NCBI RefSeq assembly: GCF_900166595.1
Contig: NZ_LT745763.1
Location: 1,706,814 to 1,770,813 of the forward strand
Length of the DNA stretch: 64,000 bases
Direction: 5' to 3'
DNA from: Virgibacillus dokdonensis
Lineage (GTDB): Bacteria; Bacillota; Bacilli; Bacillales; Amphibacillaceae
Shown: positions 17,992 to 26,272 of the stretch, piece by piece
Numbering within the stretch: the first letter of the stretch is position 1
How the letters are laid out: every line of letters begins with the position of its first letter
The notes under the pieces: generated by a model
The model's database searches: none
Seen by the model: only the letters and a program-made list of their open reading frames with translations
Told to the model about the DNA's origin: nothing
Position numbers and translations under genes: made by a program

Positions 17992-18228
17992 ATGAAGGCT
18001 ACAGCAGAAGTATATGTTACATCAACATGTCCATTTTGTACAATGATGACAAATTATTTAAAGGAAAACAATGTTCCTTATAAGACGATAAATGTACAAA
18101 CAGATCGTGAGGCAGGGCAACGTTTAGTGGAAACAACTGGACAAATGGGTGTACCGCAAACGAAAATTAACGGAAAGTGGATCATTGGCTTTGATCCAGA
18201 TAAAGTTCAAGAAGCCTTAAAAAGCTAA
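17992..18228 (+). CDS. Glutaredoxin-like protein
   Basis: A 78-residue thioredoxin-fold protein with the redox motif CPFC at about residues 14-17 and the cis-proline loop 'GQMGVPQTKING' at about 49-60. It would reduce disulfides or take part in thiol exchange in the cytoplasm. Bacillaceae usually use bacillithiol, not glutathione, so 'glutaredoxin' describes the fold and not the reductant. AAAGGAG precedes the ATG. The promoter carries a striking C-run/G-run inverted repeat. A tiny Cys-rich membrane gene follows 2 bases after its stop. Confidence 0.88.
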   Translation: MKATAEVYVTSTCPFCTMMTNYLKENNVPYKTINVQTDREAGQRLVETTGQMGVPQTKINGKWIIGFDPDKVQEALKS

Positions 18229-18230
18229 AT

Positions 18231-18386
18231 ATGTTAAAAAAATTATGCAAACAAAAATGGACATGCAATAGTTGTTCCGTTCCTTATGAAAAGCAGAATA
18301 AAAAATCACTCTTTTCTATTTGTCCAGGAAATCTCGGGCTTTTAATTACAGCAATTGCTATTTTAATTATGCAAGTCATGCGGTGA
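18231..18386 (+). CDS. Predicted 51-residue Cys-rich single-helix membrane peptide
   Basis: A short frame starts at ATG 18231, 2 bases after the glutaredoxin stop. The N-terminal half is basic with C-x5-C-x2-C ('CKQKWTCNSC') and a fourth Cys at about residue 31. The C-terminal half is a hydrophobic helix ('LGLLITAIAILIMQV'). It could be a zinc-ribbon-like or redox-active membrane peptide. No strong ribosome site is seen, so translation would rely on coupling to the glutaredoxin gene. A terminator follows 20 bases after its stop, consistent with its being the end of the operon. I know of no named family. Confidence 0.5.
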   Translation: MLKKLCKQKWTCNSCSVPYEKQNKKSLFSICPGNLGLLITAIAILIMQVMR

Positions 18387-18407
18387 AGAAAACAAGTAAG
18401 ATGAATA

Positions 18408-18447
18408 AACCTGTCGTATGTAAATGAGCCATATGACAGGTTTTTTT
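18408..18447 (+). terminator. Terminator after the glutaredoxin unit
   Basis: ACCTGTC-ATG pairs with CAT-GACAGGT and is followed by seven T residues. Confidence 0.85.
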
Positions 18448-18653
18448 ACTTGCGCCATAGGGCTTTTGTCATAATGAATTGGCGGTAACTGTTGTAAGAT
18501 GCCCATTGATGATTACTTAGAAAGTATAAGGGTGAGGATGACACAAAATCGCCACTGAATGGAAGTTCATTTTACAGTTGCTTTCATTTTTTTAACTCTA
18601 AAATTGGTTTAAAAACCCATATTTAATTTTTGACAGAGAAGGTGAAGTGAAAA

Positions 18654-19313
18654 ATGATCGAAAAACATCCTTTATTATCAACTAAAGTAATTCACTTATT
18701 CGACCGTGAATTAAGAGATAGATGGAAATCAAGAAAACAATTTATCTTTGAAAAAGGGGAACAAATATCATCGCCGTATAAACAGAAAAATGAAATCTAT
18801 TTAATTATTGAAGGTGATGTACGCATTTTCCAATTACATGAGGACGGTAAGGAATGCGTGCTAGGGATACTAACAATGGGAGACTTTATTGATATTGCCA
18901 GTGTGTTTGCAAATATGGATCGCGATCCTTTTGCTATTGCTTTAACCAAAGTTACAGTGGTTAAAGTGAAAAAGCAAGAAATCATCGATGCTGTGATCCA
19001 TACCCCATCTGTATCCTTCGCTTTGTTAAAACACTTCTCTAATCAATTACGTGAGGTTGTAGGCATTTTAGAGCAGGTTGCTTATGACAAAGTAGAAGAG
19101 AGGTTATGGCGTTCTCTTCATAAATGGAAAGATGAGAAATGGAATCATAACGGTTGGCACCCACTACCGAAGTATTTAACTCATAAGGATATGGCTGGAA
19201 TGATAGCGTCGTCGAGGGAAACGGTAACTTTTATACTCAATAAATGGATGAATAATGGTATTTTAAAAAATGAGCGCCAACAACTTTGGATTAAAAAAGG
19301 TGCTACATTGTAA
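18654..19313 (+). CDS. Crp/Fnr-family transcriptional regulator
   Basis: A 219-residue regulator with a cyclic-nucleotide-binding-type beta-roll at about residues 15-130 and a winged helix at about 150-215. The recognition helix region is 'THKDMAGMIASSRETVTFIL'. Unlike the fnr product at 8036-8740 it lacks the C-terminal Cys cluster, so it probably does not sense oxygen by an Fe-S cluster. The effector is unknown. It sits between a glutaredoxin unit and an OsmC gene, which suggests a role in redox or thiol stress. That link is inference. A GAAGGTGA site precedes the ATG. Confidence 0.85.
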   Translation: MIEKHPLLSTKVIHLFDRELRDRWKSRKQFIFEKGEQISSPYKQKNEIYLIIEGDVRIFQLHEDGKECVLGILTMGDFIDIASVFANMDRDPFAIALTKVTVVKVKKQEIIDAVIHTPSVSFALLKHFSNQLREVVGILEQVAYDKVEERLWRSLHKWKDEKWNHNGWHPLPKYLTHKDMAGMIASSRETVTFILNKWMNNGILKNERQQLWIKKGATL

Positions 19314-19387
19314 GGAAGCTTACATTCAAGTAATACATCTAGGTGTATGATAAGGCTAGAATCAAACATCTAATGGAGGTAATATAC

Positions 19388-19882
19388 ATGAATGGTATGA
19401 ATTTTGCAACAGTAGAAAAAACGATACAGGCAATGAAAGAAGATCATTCCCAAAAGATAAAATCTTGGCAGGCAAAGGTAACTTGGAAAACAGGAGTAAA
19501 AAATGTGGTGCAAATTCGTGATTTTGCACCTATTATAATGGATGAGCCACAACCATTAGGTGGGTCTGATGAAGGGGCAAACCCAGTGGAGATGCTTATT
19601 GGGACTGCAGGTAGTTGTTTTGCAATTACATTTGAAGTGTTAGCAAGCCAACAAGGAATCCATCTTGATTCCGTTGAGGTTATCGTAGATGCGGATTTAA
19701 ATGCAGCAGTATTTTTAGGTTTGGAAGAAGGAGAAGGTGGCATTATCAATCCAACCATCCATCTTCATGCAAAAACGTCTGCATCTAAAAAACAAATAGA
19801 AGAAATTGCTAATATAGCTTTACAGAAGTCTCCGGTACTAGCAAGTATGAAGTCAGACTTGCAATTAGAAATTCGTGAATAA
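19388..19882 (+). CDS. OsmC-family protein
   Basis: A 164-residue OsmC/Ohr-superfamily protein. Core features are 'DEPQPLGGSDEGANPVEMLI' before the first central helix and 'GSCFAITFEVLASQQGI', where the first reactive Cys lies. A second Cys, present in true Ohr peroxidases, is not seen, so it may belong to the YhfA-like or SirA-linked subgroups and not be an organic hydroperoxide reductase. TGGAGGT precedes ATG 19388; an in-frame ATG at 19343 lacks a site. It follows the Crp/Fnr-type gene by 74 bases and may share its transcript. Confidence 0.82.
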   Translation: MNGMNFATVEKTIQAMKEDHSQKIKSWQAKVTWKTGVKNVVQIRDFAPIIMDEPQPLGGSDEGANPVEMLIGTAGSCFAITFEVLASQQGIHLDSVEVIVDADLNAAVFLGLEEGEGGIINPTIHLHAKTSASKKQIEEIANIALQKSPVLASMKSDLQLEIRE

Positions 19883-19925
19883 TGGTAGGGAACCTGTGTG
19901 AAAAACAAAATTAGATTTTCTAACC

Positions 19926-19970
19926 AATCCCGCCTTCCTTTTTTATGGGGAGGCCGGGATTTTATTTTAT
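19926..19970 (+). terminator. Terminator after the OsmC gene
   Basis: AATCCCGCCTTCC pairs imperfectly with GGGGAGGCCGGGATT and is followed by TTATTTTAT. Confidence 0.7.
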
Positions 19971-20398
19971 ACAACTTATATAACTAGAGGGGAAACGCAA
20001 AGATATTAGATAGCAAAGCTTCACTAACTCTGCAATGTCTTCTAGATTGTAAAAGAAATACTGGATGCAAGCTTTCTATTTTAATTGTATAATGAAAAAA
20101 GTTCTATATATAAAGTAAATCGTCAATGGATGTCGGTGTTGATTTTTCGTAACTGGGGTGTGTCTTTAAGGTTGTCTTAACAAAAATAAAATTTTAGCTC
20201 ATGTTTCTTTTAACAATTTTTAATGATAGTTTTATGCAGTTACAACGAGAAACAAAACATGTTTCTTTATTTGAAGCAAAATAATGGATGTACATATAGG
20301 ATAACAAAATTATACTTGTTAAAGACGATTGCTTTACGTAAAGGCGTTTCATTATGTAAAATAAATATGATACATAGGGGAGTAGGAGGTAACGGTCG
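19971..20398. other. Intergenic stretch before ysmB
   Basis: About 430 A+T-rich bases. I see no coding frame, tRNA, clear repeat copy or riboswitch. The last 20 bases carry the AGGAGGT ribosome site of the next gene. In B. subtilis sdhAB, gerE and ysmA lie upstream of ysmB; they are not present here. Confidence 0.5.
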
Positions 20399-20851
20399 TT
20401 GAAATCGTATGAAACGGAAGAAACCATTAACCGGATTGAGAAGCGAATGCGTTATATATCTGGAATCATTAAGAAAAATGGTCGAAAAATCCTGCACAAT
20501 TATCCAATCACCTCTCCACAGTTTATTGCTTTACAATGGCTTTTGGAAGAAGGAGACTTAACAATTGGGGAACTATCAAATCGTATTAGTCTAGCCTTTA
20601 GTACTACTACTGATTTAGTGGATAGGATGGAAAAGAATGGGCTTGTTGAAAGAGTTCGTGATGCTAAAGATCGAAGAGTAGTACGTATCCATGTATTGGA
20701 GAAAGGAAAAACGATTATTCATGAGGTTGTAGAAAAACGGCAAGAATATTTAGGTCAAGTTTTGGAGGAATTTTCAGATGATCAAATCGATCAATTGCAT
20801 GAATTGCTTGCATATTTGCATGAGCAAATGAAAGAAAAAGAACAGAAATAA
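20399..20851 (+). CDS. ysmB: MarR-family regulator YsmB
   Basis: A 150-residue MarR-type winged-helix protein. The DNA-binding part is at about residues 50-100, with 'TIGELSNRISLAFSTTTDLV' and the wing 'RVRDAKDRRVVRIHVL'. The name is given because it lies directly before racE and gerM, as ysmB does in B. subtilis. The ligand is unknown. The start is TTG at 20399, 8 bases after AGGAGGT. racE follows 21 bases later, so the two may be cotranscribed. Confidence 0.82.
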   Translation: MKSYETEETINRIEKRMRYISGIIKKNGRKILHNYPITSPQFIALQWLLEEGDLTIGELSNRISLAFSTTTDLVDRMEKNGLVERVRDAKDRRVVRIHVLEKGKTIIHEVVEKRQEYLGQVLEEFSDDQIDQLHELLAYLHEQMKEKEQK

Positions 20852-20872
20852 AGTTTAAGATGAGGCGATATA

Positions 20873-21700
20873 GTGAAACAAGCGATAGGCGTTATTGACT
20901 CAGGAGTTGGCGGGTTGACAGTAGCTTATGAATTAATGCGACAGCTCCCTAAAGAAAAATTAATTTATGTTGGCGATACAGCGCGCTGTCCTTACGGACC
21001 AAGATCAAAAGAAGAAGTGCAGCAATTCACATGGGAAATGGTTAACTTTTTGTTAGCTAGAGATATTAAAATGTTAGTTGTTGCGTGCAATACTGCGACA
21101 GCTTTTACATTAGATTCTTTAAAGAAACATTTAGCCATACCTGTTATAGGAGTTATTCAACCAGGTGCTAGAGCGGCGATTAAATTTACAAAAAATAATA
21201 GTATTGGCGTCATCGGAACCGACGGAACCATCAGAAGTAATGCTTATACGAATGCACTTAAAAATATTAAAGGTGAATTGGACATCTGTGCAAAGGCTTG
21301 TCCTATGTTTGTCCCCATGGTAGAGCAAGGAATTATGGAAGGCTCAAAAGCAATACAAGTTGTTGAAGAAGCATTGCGACCGATGGTGGAGCAAACACAA
21401 ATGGATACACTTATTTTAGGATGTACCCATTATCCTCTCCTTAAATCCACTATCCAATCAGTAGTGGGGGAAGATGTAACATTAATATCTTCTAGTGAAG
21501 AAACAGCCAGAGAAACGAGTACTATATTAGAAATGCAACATTTGTTAAATCATAATGGAATAACTCCCATCCATCAATTTTATACGACTGGTGATTTAAA
21601 TATGTTCATGCAAATCTCTAAGCGAATTTTTAAAGAACAAAATTTACAAATGATAACCATAGAAAAAGCTGCTTTACATCAAATGCAAGATTCTAAATAA
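20873..21700 (+). CDS. racE: Glutamate racemase
   Basis: A 275-residue cytoplasmic enzyme that turns L- into D-glutamate for peptidoglycan. It has 'DSGVGGLTVAYELMRQLP' at the N-terminus, the first catalytic Cys in 'VACNTATAF' (about residue 74) and the second in 'LGCTHYPLL' (about 184). Length is typical. Start is GTG at 20873 behind GATGAGG. The stop codon lies within the loop of the terminator that follows. Confidence 0.95.
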   Translation: MKQAIGVIDSGVGGLTVAYELMRQLPKEKLIYVGDTARCPYGPRSKEEVQQFTWEMVNFLLARDIKMLVVACNTATAFTLDSLKKHLAIPVIGVIQPGARAAIKFTKNNSIGVIGTDGTIRSNAYTNALKNIKGELDICAKACPMFVPMVEQGIMEGSKAIQVVEEALRPMVEQTQMDTLILGCTHYPLLKSTIQSVVGEDVTLISSSEETARETSTILEMQHLLNHNGITPIHQFYTTGDLNMFMQISKRIFKEQNLQMITIEKAALHQMQDSK

Positions 21701-21717
21701 GAATCTTGCATTTTTTT
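21683..21717 (+). terminator. Terminator overlapping the racE stop
   Basis: An 11-bp perfect stem (ATGCAAGATTC and complement) with the TAA stop in its loop is followed by a T-run. Confidence 0.85.
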
Positions 21718-21788
21718 ATATAGCTTGGTCTATTTCGCTTCCTATGCTCGTATATATCTTAGTACAAACTATGGTAGGAGGGGAAAAA

Positions 21789-22853
21789 ATGCAAAAGCGC
21801 GTCATGCTTATCGCGGGGGTAATGATACTTTCCATCATTTTAAGTGGATGTTTTCAAGGAGAACAGTCTTTAAATGAAGAAATGGATCCACCGCAAAATG
21901 CAGAACCCGTTGATAATCAAGGGGAAACGCAAGATGGTGAAGGAGAAACGGATGATGAGACGCAAGCGAGTACCGTTGCGCGTGACTTATATTTATTAGA
22001 TGCTAATGGCATGGTAGCTTCACAAACGATAGAAATGCCAACGACAGAATCGCATACTGTTGCCAAGCAAGTAATGGAATATTTAGTAAAAGATGGTCCG
22101 GTGTCTCAAATATTGCCAAATGGATTTCAGGGAGTCATACCTGCAGGCACAGAAGTTTTAGGGGTTAATCTTCAAGAAGACGGTAAAATAATTGTTAATC
22201 TATCAAAAGAGTTTGCTAATTATGAAGCCGAAAATGAACGAAAAATACTAGAAGCTATTACGTATTCTTTAACGCAATTTGAGAATGTGAAACAGGTGCA
22301 GTTGCAGATGGAAGGTAACGCAATAACGGAAATGCCTGTTGATGGCACGCCGATAGGAAATGGCTTTTCACGCGCCGATGGTATAAATATTAGTGATACC
22401 GGTGCGAGTGATCTAGTGGATAGTAAAACCGTAACGATGTTTTACCCTGCCGAACATAATGATAATGCTTATTATATTCCTGTCACCCAATATGTAGATC
22501 AAGATAAAGAGGATGACGAGTTGATGACCATTGTAAATGCATTAATAGATGGGCCAGGAGTGGAGCAAAATGTGATGCAAGTGTTTAATCCGAAAACGAC
22601 TCTAACAACACCTCCTTCGATAAAGGGTGGAACATTGCATTTGCAATTTAATCAGGAAATTTTAAAAGATGAAGATAAGGCAGTCATATCTGATCAAGTC
22701 ATGGAAAGTATTGTTCGTACAATGACCGAAGTAAAAGGGATTGAATCCGTGCAAGTTAGTATAGATAATATAGAACAGTTAGTAAATGAAGAAGGGAAAG
22801 CATATACGGAACCTGTTACTATACAGCAATTTACACAAGCAGAAGAACTGTAG
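21789..22853 (+). CDS. gerM: Spore germination/sporulation lipoprotein GerM
   Basis: A 354-residue lipoprotein. The signal 'MQKRVMLIAGVMILSIILSGC' is given here only by its lipobox LSGC at residues 18-21. An acidic linker follows, then two GerMN domains (about residues 80-195 and 215-345), each with the 'G-x(8)-V-x-L-x-QEF' type end. GerM is needed for proper engulfment and germination in B. subtilis and joins the SpoIIIA-SpoIIQ channel. ATG at 21789 follows GGAGGGG; an in-frame ATG at 21744 is less likely because it would bury the signal peptide. Confidence 0.9.
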   Translation: MQKRVMLIAGVMILSIILSGCFQGEQSLNEEMDPPQNAEPVDNQGETQDGEGETDDETQASTVARDLYLLDANGMVASQTIEMPTTESHTVAKQVMEYLVKDGPVSQILPNGFQGVIPAGTEVLGVNLQEDGKIIVNLSKEFANYEAENERKILEAITYSLTQFENVKQVQLQMEGNAITEMPVDGTPIGNGFSRADGINISDTGASDLVDSKTVTMFYPAEHNDNAYYIPVTQYVDQDKEDDELMTIVNALIDGPGVEQNVMQVFNPKTTLTTPPSIKGGTLHLQFNQEILKDEDKAVISDQVMESIVRTMTEVKGIESVQVSIDNIEQLVNEEGKAYTEPVTIQQFTQAEEL

Positions 22854-22857
22854 AGGA

Positions 22858-22885
22858 AGAGGCTGCCTGCTAGCCTCTTTTTATT
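22858..22885 (+). terminator. Terminator after gerM
   Basis: AGAGGCT pairs with AGCCTCT and is followed by TTTTATTT. Confidence 0.8.
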
Positions 22886-22889
22886 TGTG

Positions 22890-22931
22890 CTATAGGATGG
22901 TTTTTTGGTTTATAGTTTGAAAGAACGTAAA
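22890..22931 (+). repeat. Intergenic repeat block A, copy 2
   Basis: Begins CTATAGGATGG and contains TTTTTTGGTTTATAG, as in the copies near 8.97 and 43.98 kb. The copy is slightly shorter on the left. It lies in the 510-base gerM-rph gap, which otherwise holds only block B and no gene. Confidence 0.6.
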
Positions 22932-23135
22932 AATTGATGATAAATAAAAAAGTGGATAGGAAGCTAAGCCTATGCAAAAGGCTAAAAATTAAAAGTAACA
23001 GCAACCCAAAGTTTCTTTAATTATTAATTTCTTAGCAGTTAATATCAACACATCCTCAGATAATCTTATAGTGAATAAAGCAGACATCGACTGTTTGCCA
23101 CGTAATAAACTGGATTGTTTATACAAGGATTAGGA

Positions 23136-23187
23136 AAACGACAGCTCCCGCCATAAAAACTAGGCGATAAGTTAAGTTTTTCTCATT
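23136..23187 (+). repeat. Intergenic repeat block B, copy 2
   Basis: Contains ACAGCTCCCGCCATAA and GGCGATAAGTTAAGTTTTTCT. It matches the B blocks at 44.0 and 59.6 kb in order and spacing. Confidence 0.6.
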
Positions 23188-23367
23188 TTTATGTGCTAAA
23201 AAAGTCTCATGTGCCGTAAAGTCTTTCGTATAAGACTTGGTAACAAATGGTTATTGCATTTCTTATAACAAGGGAGATAGGATTAGTAATTGAAATTGCC
23301 ATGTATTTAAATAGTCCTTTTGCTTGAAAATATGTTAAGCTAGTGTTGAAATAAGGAGGAGTTATAC

Positions 23368-24132
23368 ATGAGAAACGATCAGCGTAATGAAAGTAGTTTA
23401 CGACCTATCACAATTATTACGGATTTTCTTCAGCACCCGGAAGGCTCTGTGCTGATTCAGATAGGAAATACAAAAGTAATATGTAATGCAAGTATTGAAG
23501 ACAGAGTTCCTCCATTTATGCGTGGGCAAGGAAAGGGGTGGATTACAGCGGAATATGCAATGCTTCCTCGGGCGACTGAGCAAAGAAATATACGTGAATC
23601 TTCTAAAGGTAAAGTAAGTGGAAGAACGATGGAAATTCAACGGTTAATTGGACGATCCCTTCGATCGGTCGTCGATTTAGATAACATAGGTGAACGAACG
23701 GTTTGGGTAGATTGCGATGTCATTCAAGCTGACGGAGGAACGCGGACAGCTTCGATTACTGGTGCGTTTGTTGCTGTAGCATTAGCATTTAATAAGTTAG
23801 TGGAAAATAAAGTTATTTCTAAAATGCCAGTTACAGATTTCTTGGCAGCAACTTCGGTTGGCGTATTACCAGATGGAAACGAAATTCTAGATTTAAATTA
23901 TCAAGAAGATTCCAGTGCGCATGTTGATATGAATATCGTAATGACAGGCTCAGGTGAGTTTGTTGAAATACAAGGTACAGGGGAAGAAGCTACTTTTTCA
24001 AGTAAACAATTGCAAACGATGCTCCAGCTTGCTGAGGAAGGGTTGTTAACACTATTTGAAAAACAGCGGGAAGCATTAGGTTCCATTGCTGAAAAGATTG
24101 TTAAGCCTGCAAGTGCGCAAGGAGAAGAATAA
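23368..24132 (+). CDS. rph: Ribonuclease PH
   Basis: A 254-residue phosphorolytic 3'-to-5' exoribonuclease that trims tRNA and other RNA ends. '[19 protein letters not shown]' and '[13 protein letters not shown]' are family blocks, and '[19 protein letters not shown]' covers the phosphate/metal site. Length matches the family (about 245). AAGGAGG precedes the ATG. The rdgB gene starts 4 bases after its stop, as in B. subtilis (rph-ysnA). Confidence 0.95.
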   Translation: MRNDQRNESSLRPITIITDFLQHPEGSVLIQIGNTKVICNASIEDRVPPFMRGQGKGWITAEYAMLPRATEQRNIRESSKGKVSGRTMEIQRLIGRSLRSVVDLDNIGERTVWVDCDVIQADGGTRTASITGAFVAVALAFNKLVENKVISKMPVTDFLAATSVGVLPDGNEILDLNYQEDSSAHVDMNIVMTGSGEFVEIQGTGEEATFSSKQLQTMLQLAEEGLLTLFEKQREALGSIAEKIVKPASAQGEE

Positions 24133-24136
24133 CAAA

Positions 24137-24745
24137 ATGAAAAAAATAATTATTGCTACAAAAAATAAAGGGAAAGCGAAAGAGTTTAAAGAACTATTTG
24201 CTGCGTATGAACTTGAAGCTATATCCTTGAATGAATTAAACGGTATACCAGATGTTGAAGAAACAGGGTCAACATTTAAAGAAAACGCAGCATTAAAAGT
24301 AGAACAAATTGCTTCTGTGTTATCGCTCCCTGTCATCGCTGATGATTCTGGCTTAATGATTGATGCATTAGATGGGAAACCTGGGGTGTACTCCGCGCGA
24401 TATGCTGGAGAGGATAAAAGTGATCAGGCCAATATCGATAAGGTGCTCACAGAATTACATAACGTACCAGAAGTGAAAAGAACAGCACATTTTATCTGTG
24501 TACTTGCAGTTGCTATACCTGGTTCAGCTACTACATATTATACTGGATATTGTCACGGTAGAATTGCTCATTCACCAATTGGAAAGAACGGTTTTGGGTA
24601 TGATCCTATTTTTATTCCAAAAGGCTTTCAACAAACAATGGCTCAATTATCCCAAGAAGAAAAAAATGCTATTAGCCACAGACGAAATGCTTTGAAAGAA
24701 CTAGAAGTCAGTTTAAACAAACAAGATATACTTTTAGATAGATAG
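24137..24745 (+). CDS. XTP/dITP diphosphatase (RdgB/HAM1 family)
   Basis: A 202-residue nucleotide-pool sanitiser that hydrolyses dITP, XTP and similar non-canonical nucleotides. 'IIATKNKGKAKEFKELF' at the N-terminus and 'ADDSGLMIDALDGKPGVYSA' (about 67-87) are the substrate and metal-binding blocks; 'GYDPIF' follows later. It is the B. subtilis ysnA equivalent. ATG at 24137 is chosen because the in-frame ATG at 24086 would add a non-conserved 17-residue extension overlapping rph. The ribosome site is GGAGAAG in the end of rph. Confidence 0.93.
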   Translation: MKKIIIATKNKGKAKEFKELFAAYELEAISLNELNGIPDVEETGSTFKENAALKVEQIASVLSLPVIADDSGLMIDALDGKPGVYSARYAGEDKSDQANIDKVLTELHNVPEVKRTAHFICVLAVAIPGSATTYYTGYCHGRIAHSPIGKNGFGYDPIFIPKGFQQTMAQLSQEEKNAISHRRNALKELEVSLNKQDILLDR

Positions 24746-24755
24746 GATGGTTCTT

Positions 24756-25265
24756 ATGACAAAAGTGCTGATTGTGAGTGATAGTCACGGGTTAACGAAA
24801 GAGCTGGAAATGATTAAACAACGACACCGTGTAGATGCTATGATTCACTGTGGAGATTCGGAATTAGGTATGGACGACAAGGAAATGGCTGGATTTTATT
24901 CTGTAATGGGAAATTGTGATGTTGATACGCGCTATCCTGAGGAACAAACAATCCAAGTTAGTGGAGTCAAATTTCTCATTGTTCATGGTCATCTGCATCA
25001 AGTAAAGAGTAATTTATTACATGTGGCTTATCGTGCAGAAGAACTTGGAGCACAAGTGATTTGTTTTGGTCATACACATATTGCTGGCGTGGAACAAAAA
25101 GGAAACCAACTGCTAATTAATCCTGGTAGTATACGCTTGCCACGTGTCCGCAAAGAAAAGACCTATGCAATCATGGAATGGCAAGTTAAAGAAGAGATAA
25201 CCGTGCGTTTTTATTCGGTTGGCGGACCTGAATTAGAAGCATTGTGTTATGTAGCAACATTATAG
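24756..25265 (+). CDS. YfcE/MJ0936-type metallophosphoesterase (YsnB-like)
   Basis: A 169-residue small calcineurin-like phosphodiesterase, positionally equal to B. subtilis ysnB. Metal ligands are in 'SDSHG', 'HCGDSE', 'GNCD', 'VHGHLH' and 'GHTHIAG'. The physiological substrate is unknown. The start is ATG 24756 after GGATGG; ATG at 24747 overlaps that site. It ends the ysmB-to-ysnB block and is closed by a strong bidirectional terminator. Confidence 0.88.
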   Translation: MTKVLIVSDSHGLTKELEMIKQRHRVDAMIHCGDSELGMDDKEMAGFYSVMGNCDVDTRYPEEQTIQVSGVKFLIVHGHLHQVKSNLLHVAYRAEELGAQVICFGHTHIAGVEQKGNQLLINPGSIRLPRVRKEKTYAIMEWQVKEEITVRFYSVGGPELEALCYVATL

Positions 25266-25271
25266 TTGTAA

Positions 25272-25316
25272 AGTGTAAAAAGACTCACCACGTGTTGTGG
25301 TGAGTCTTTTTACACT
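25272..25316. terminator. Bidirectional terminator
   Basis: A near-perfect 20-bp stem (AGTGTAAAAAGACTCACCAC with its complement) has A- and T-runs on the two sides. It serves the ysnB-like gene on the plus strand. Confidence 0.9.
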
Positions 25317-25370
25317 ACATGTGATAGGTCAAGTACATTAGAAAAACTTGAATTACCTATAACAAAAACA

Positions 25371-25407
25371 AAAAACCCTTATAAACATTATGTTTGTGAG
25401 GGTTTTT
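25371..25407 (-). terminator. Terminator of the tRNA unit
   Basis: On the minus strand AAAAACCCTCACAAAC pairs with GTTTATAAGGGTTTTT (two G-U/A-C adjustments) and ends in T residues, just after tRNA-Arg. Confidence 0.85.
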
Positions 25408-25412
25408 AGGTA

Positions 25413-25486
25413 CGTCCCAGGCAGGATTCGAACCTGCGACCCACAGCTTAGAAGGCTGTTGCTCTATCCAGCTGAGCTACTGGGAC
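25413..25486 (-). tRNA. tRNA-Arg (anticodon TCT)
   Basis: A 74-base cloverleaf on the minus strand. The acceptor stem pairs GTCCCAG with CTGGGAC. The anticodon loop reads CTTCTAA, giving TCT for AGA. The T-arm contains GGTTCGAATCC. No CCA is encoded. It lies just downstream of tRNA-Gly in the same direction, and the pair shares a terminator. Confidence 0.95.
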
Positions 25487-25496
25487 AAGATATGTA

Positions 25497-25570
25497 TGGA
25501 GCGGGTGAAGGGAATCGAACCCTCGTCATCAGCTTGGAAGGCTGAGGTTTTACCATTAAACTACACCCGC
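25497..25570 (-). tRNA. tRNA-Gly (anticodon TCC)
   Basis: A cloverleaf on the minus strand with acceptor stem GCGGGTG/CACCCGC, anticodon loop CTTCCAA (TCC, reads GGA/GGG) and T-arm GGGTTCGATTCCC. The 3' end is T followed by an encoded CCA (25497-25499). It is the first gene of a two-tRNA unit. Confidence 0.95.
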
Positions 25571-25709
25571 AAATAGAGTTATTAATTATTATTGATGTTT
25601 TTAACGACAAGATTCATTATATAAATTTATTGTGAAAAAGTCAATGGTTTTTATATATTCTTTTAAAGTTATTATATTCGGAAAAAAGCATTTTCTTAAT
25701 CGTGTGTCT

Positions 25710-25895
25710 TTATCGCTTCGTAATTTTTAATTCGCCTGCGTTTGGAAAATTATACTTCATAGGTTGACTTTCAAACGCTTTTCCGTTGGCGGATGCATTT
25801 AGAAAAAAGGGAATTAGCCATGTAGTACTCGGTTTCGACTTGCCCGTTTTTAGTTTGCACAGGTGATTGTTTTTTAAAAGTGTTAACCATTTACT
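25710..25895 (-). pseudogene. Orphan open frame, probably a gene remnant
   Basis: On the minus strand a frame without an early start codon reads into a protein-like C-terminus ('FLNASANGKAFESQPMKYNF' and then 'PNAGELKITKR' before a TAA at 25710). I do not recognise the family. A different frame of the upstream half reads 'VNTFKKQSPVQ', which resembles the tail of a chemotaxis receptor. It may therefore be two fused remnants. Confidence 0.3.
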
Positions 25896-26215
25896 TCATT
25901 TGTTAAAATCTCAATGTGGCTTTTTCATTTATTCGTCATTTGAGGATATCCTTCTGTTGCACTTTCTTGACTATGAACTGCTTGAGCAATTATCAGTTAA
26001 TGTTCTGTCGTAAGTTCCATGTTTTGCATTATATCTCTAGCACGCTACTTATTTTATATGTTGCATTCGAATAGTTAGTAGCATTTTACGAATTTTTTAG
26101 TCCCTACAAAGGTCCTTCCATGCCTTCTAGCTCTTCTATCTTCTATTTCTGCATTCAAACCTAGTAAGTTAGGTTGTTCGTAGGTTTTATTAAGTATGTA
26201 ACCACCATGTAAACT
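25896..26215 (-). pseudogene. Relic of a methyl-accepting chemotaxis protein
   Basis: On the minus strand around 26181-26101 the translation 'YEQPNLLGLNAEIEDRRARR' followed by HG and R matches the highly conserved signalling tip of chemotaxis receptors (canonical 'EQTNLLALNAAIEAARAGE', then HG). Further on, 'AQAVHSQESATEG' (near 25965) fits the later helical part. Stops and frame changes interrupt it, and no start or transmembrane part is left. The gene has clearly decayed. Confidence 0.55.
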
Positions 26216-26272
26216 TGTTCGAAAAAAGGGATACATAGGGTAGCATATTACCTTGGTATTTATAGTACGGAC

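Noticed and set aside
20194..20497. Two overlapping minus-strand frames near the ysmB start
   Set aside because: They overlap the ysmB start, lack ribosome sites and look like translated non-coding DNA.
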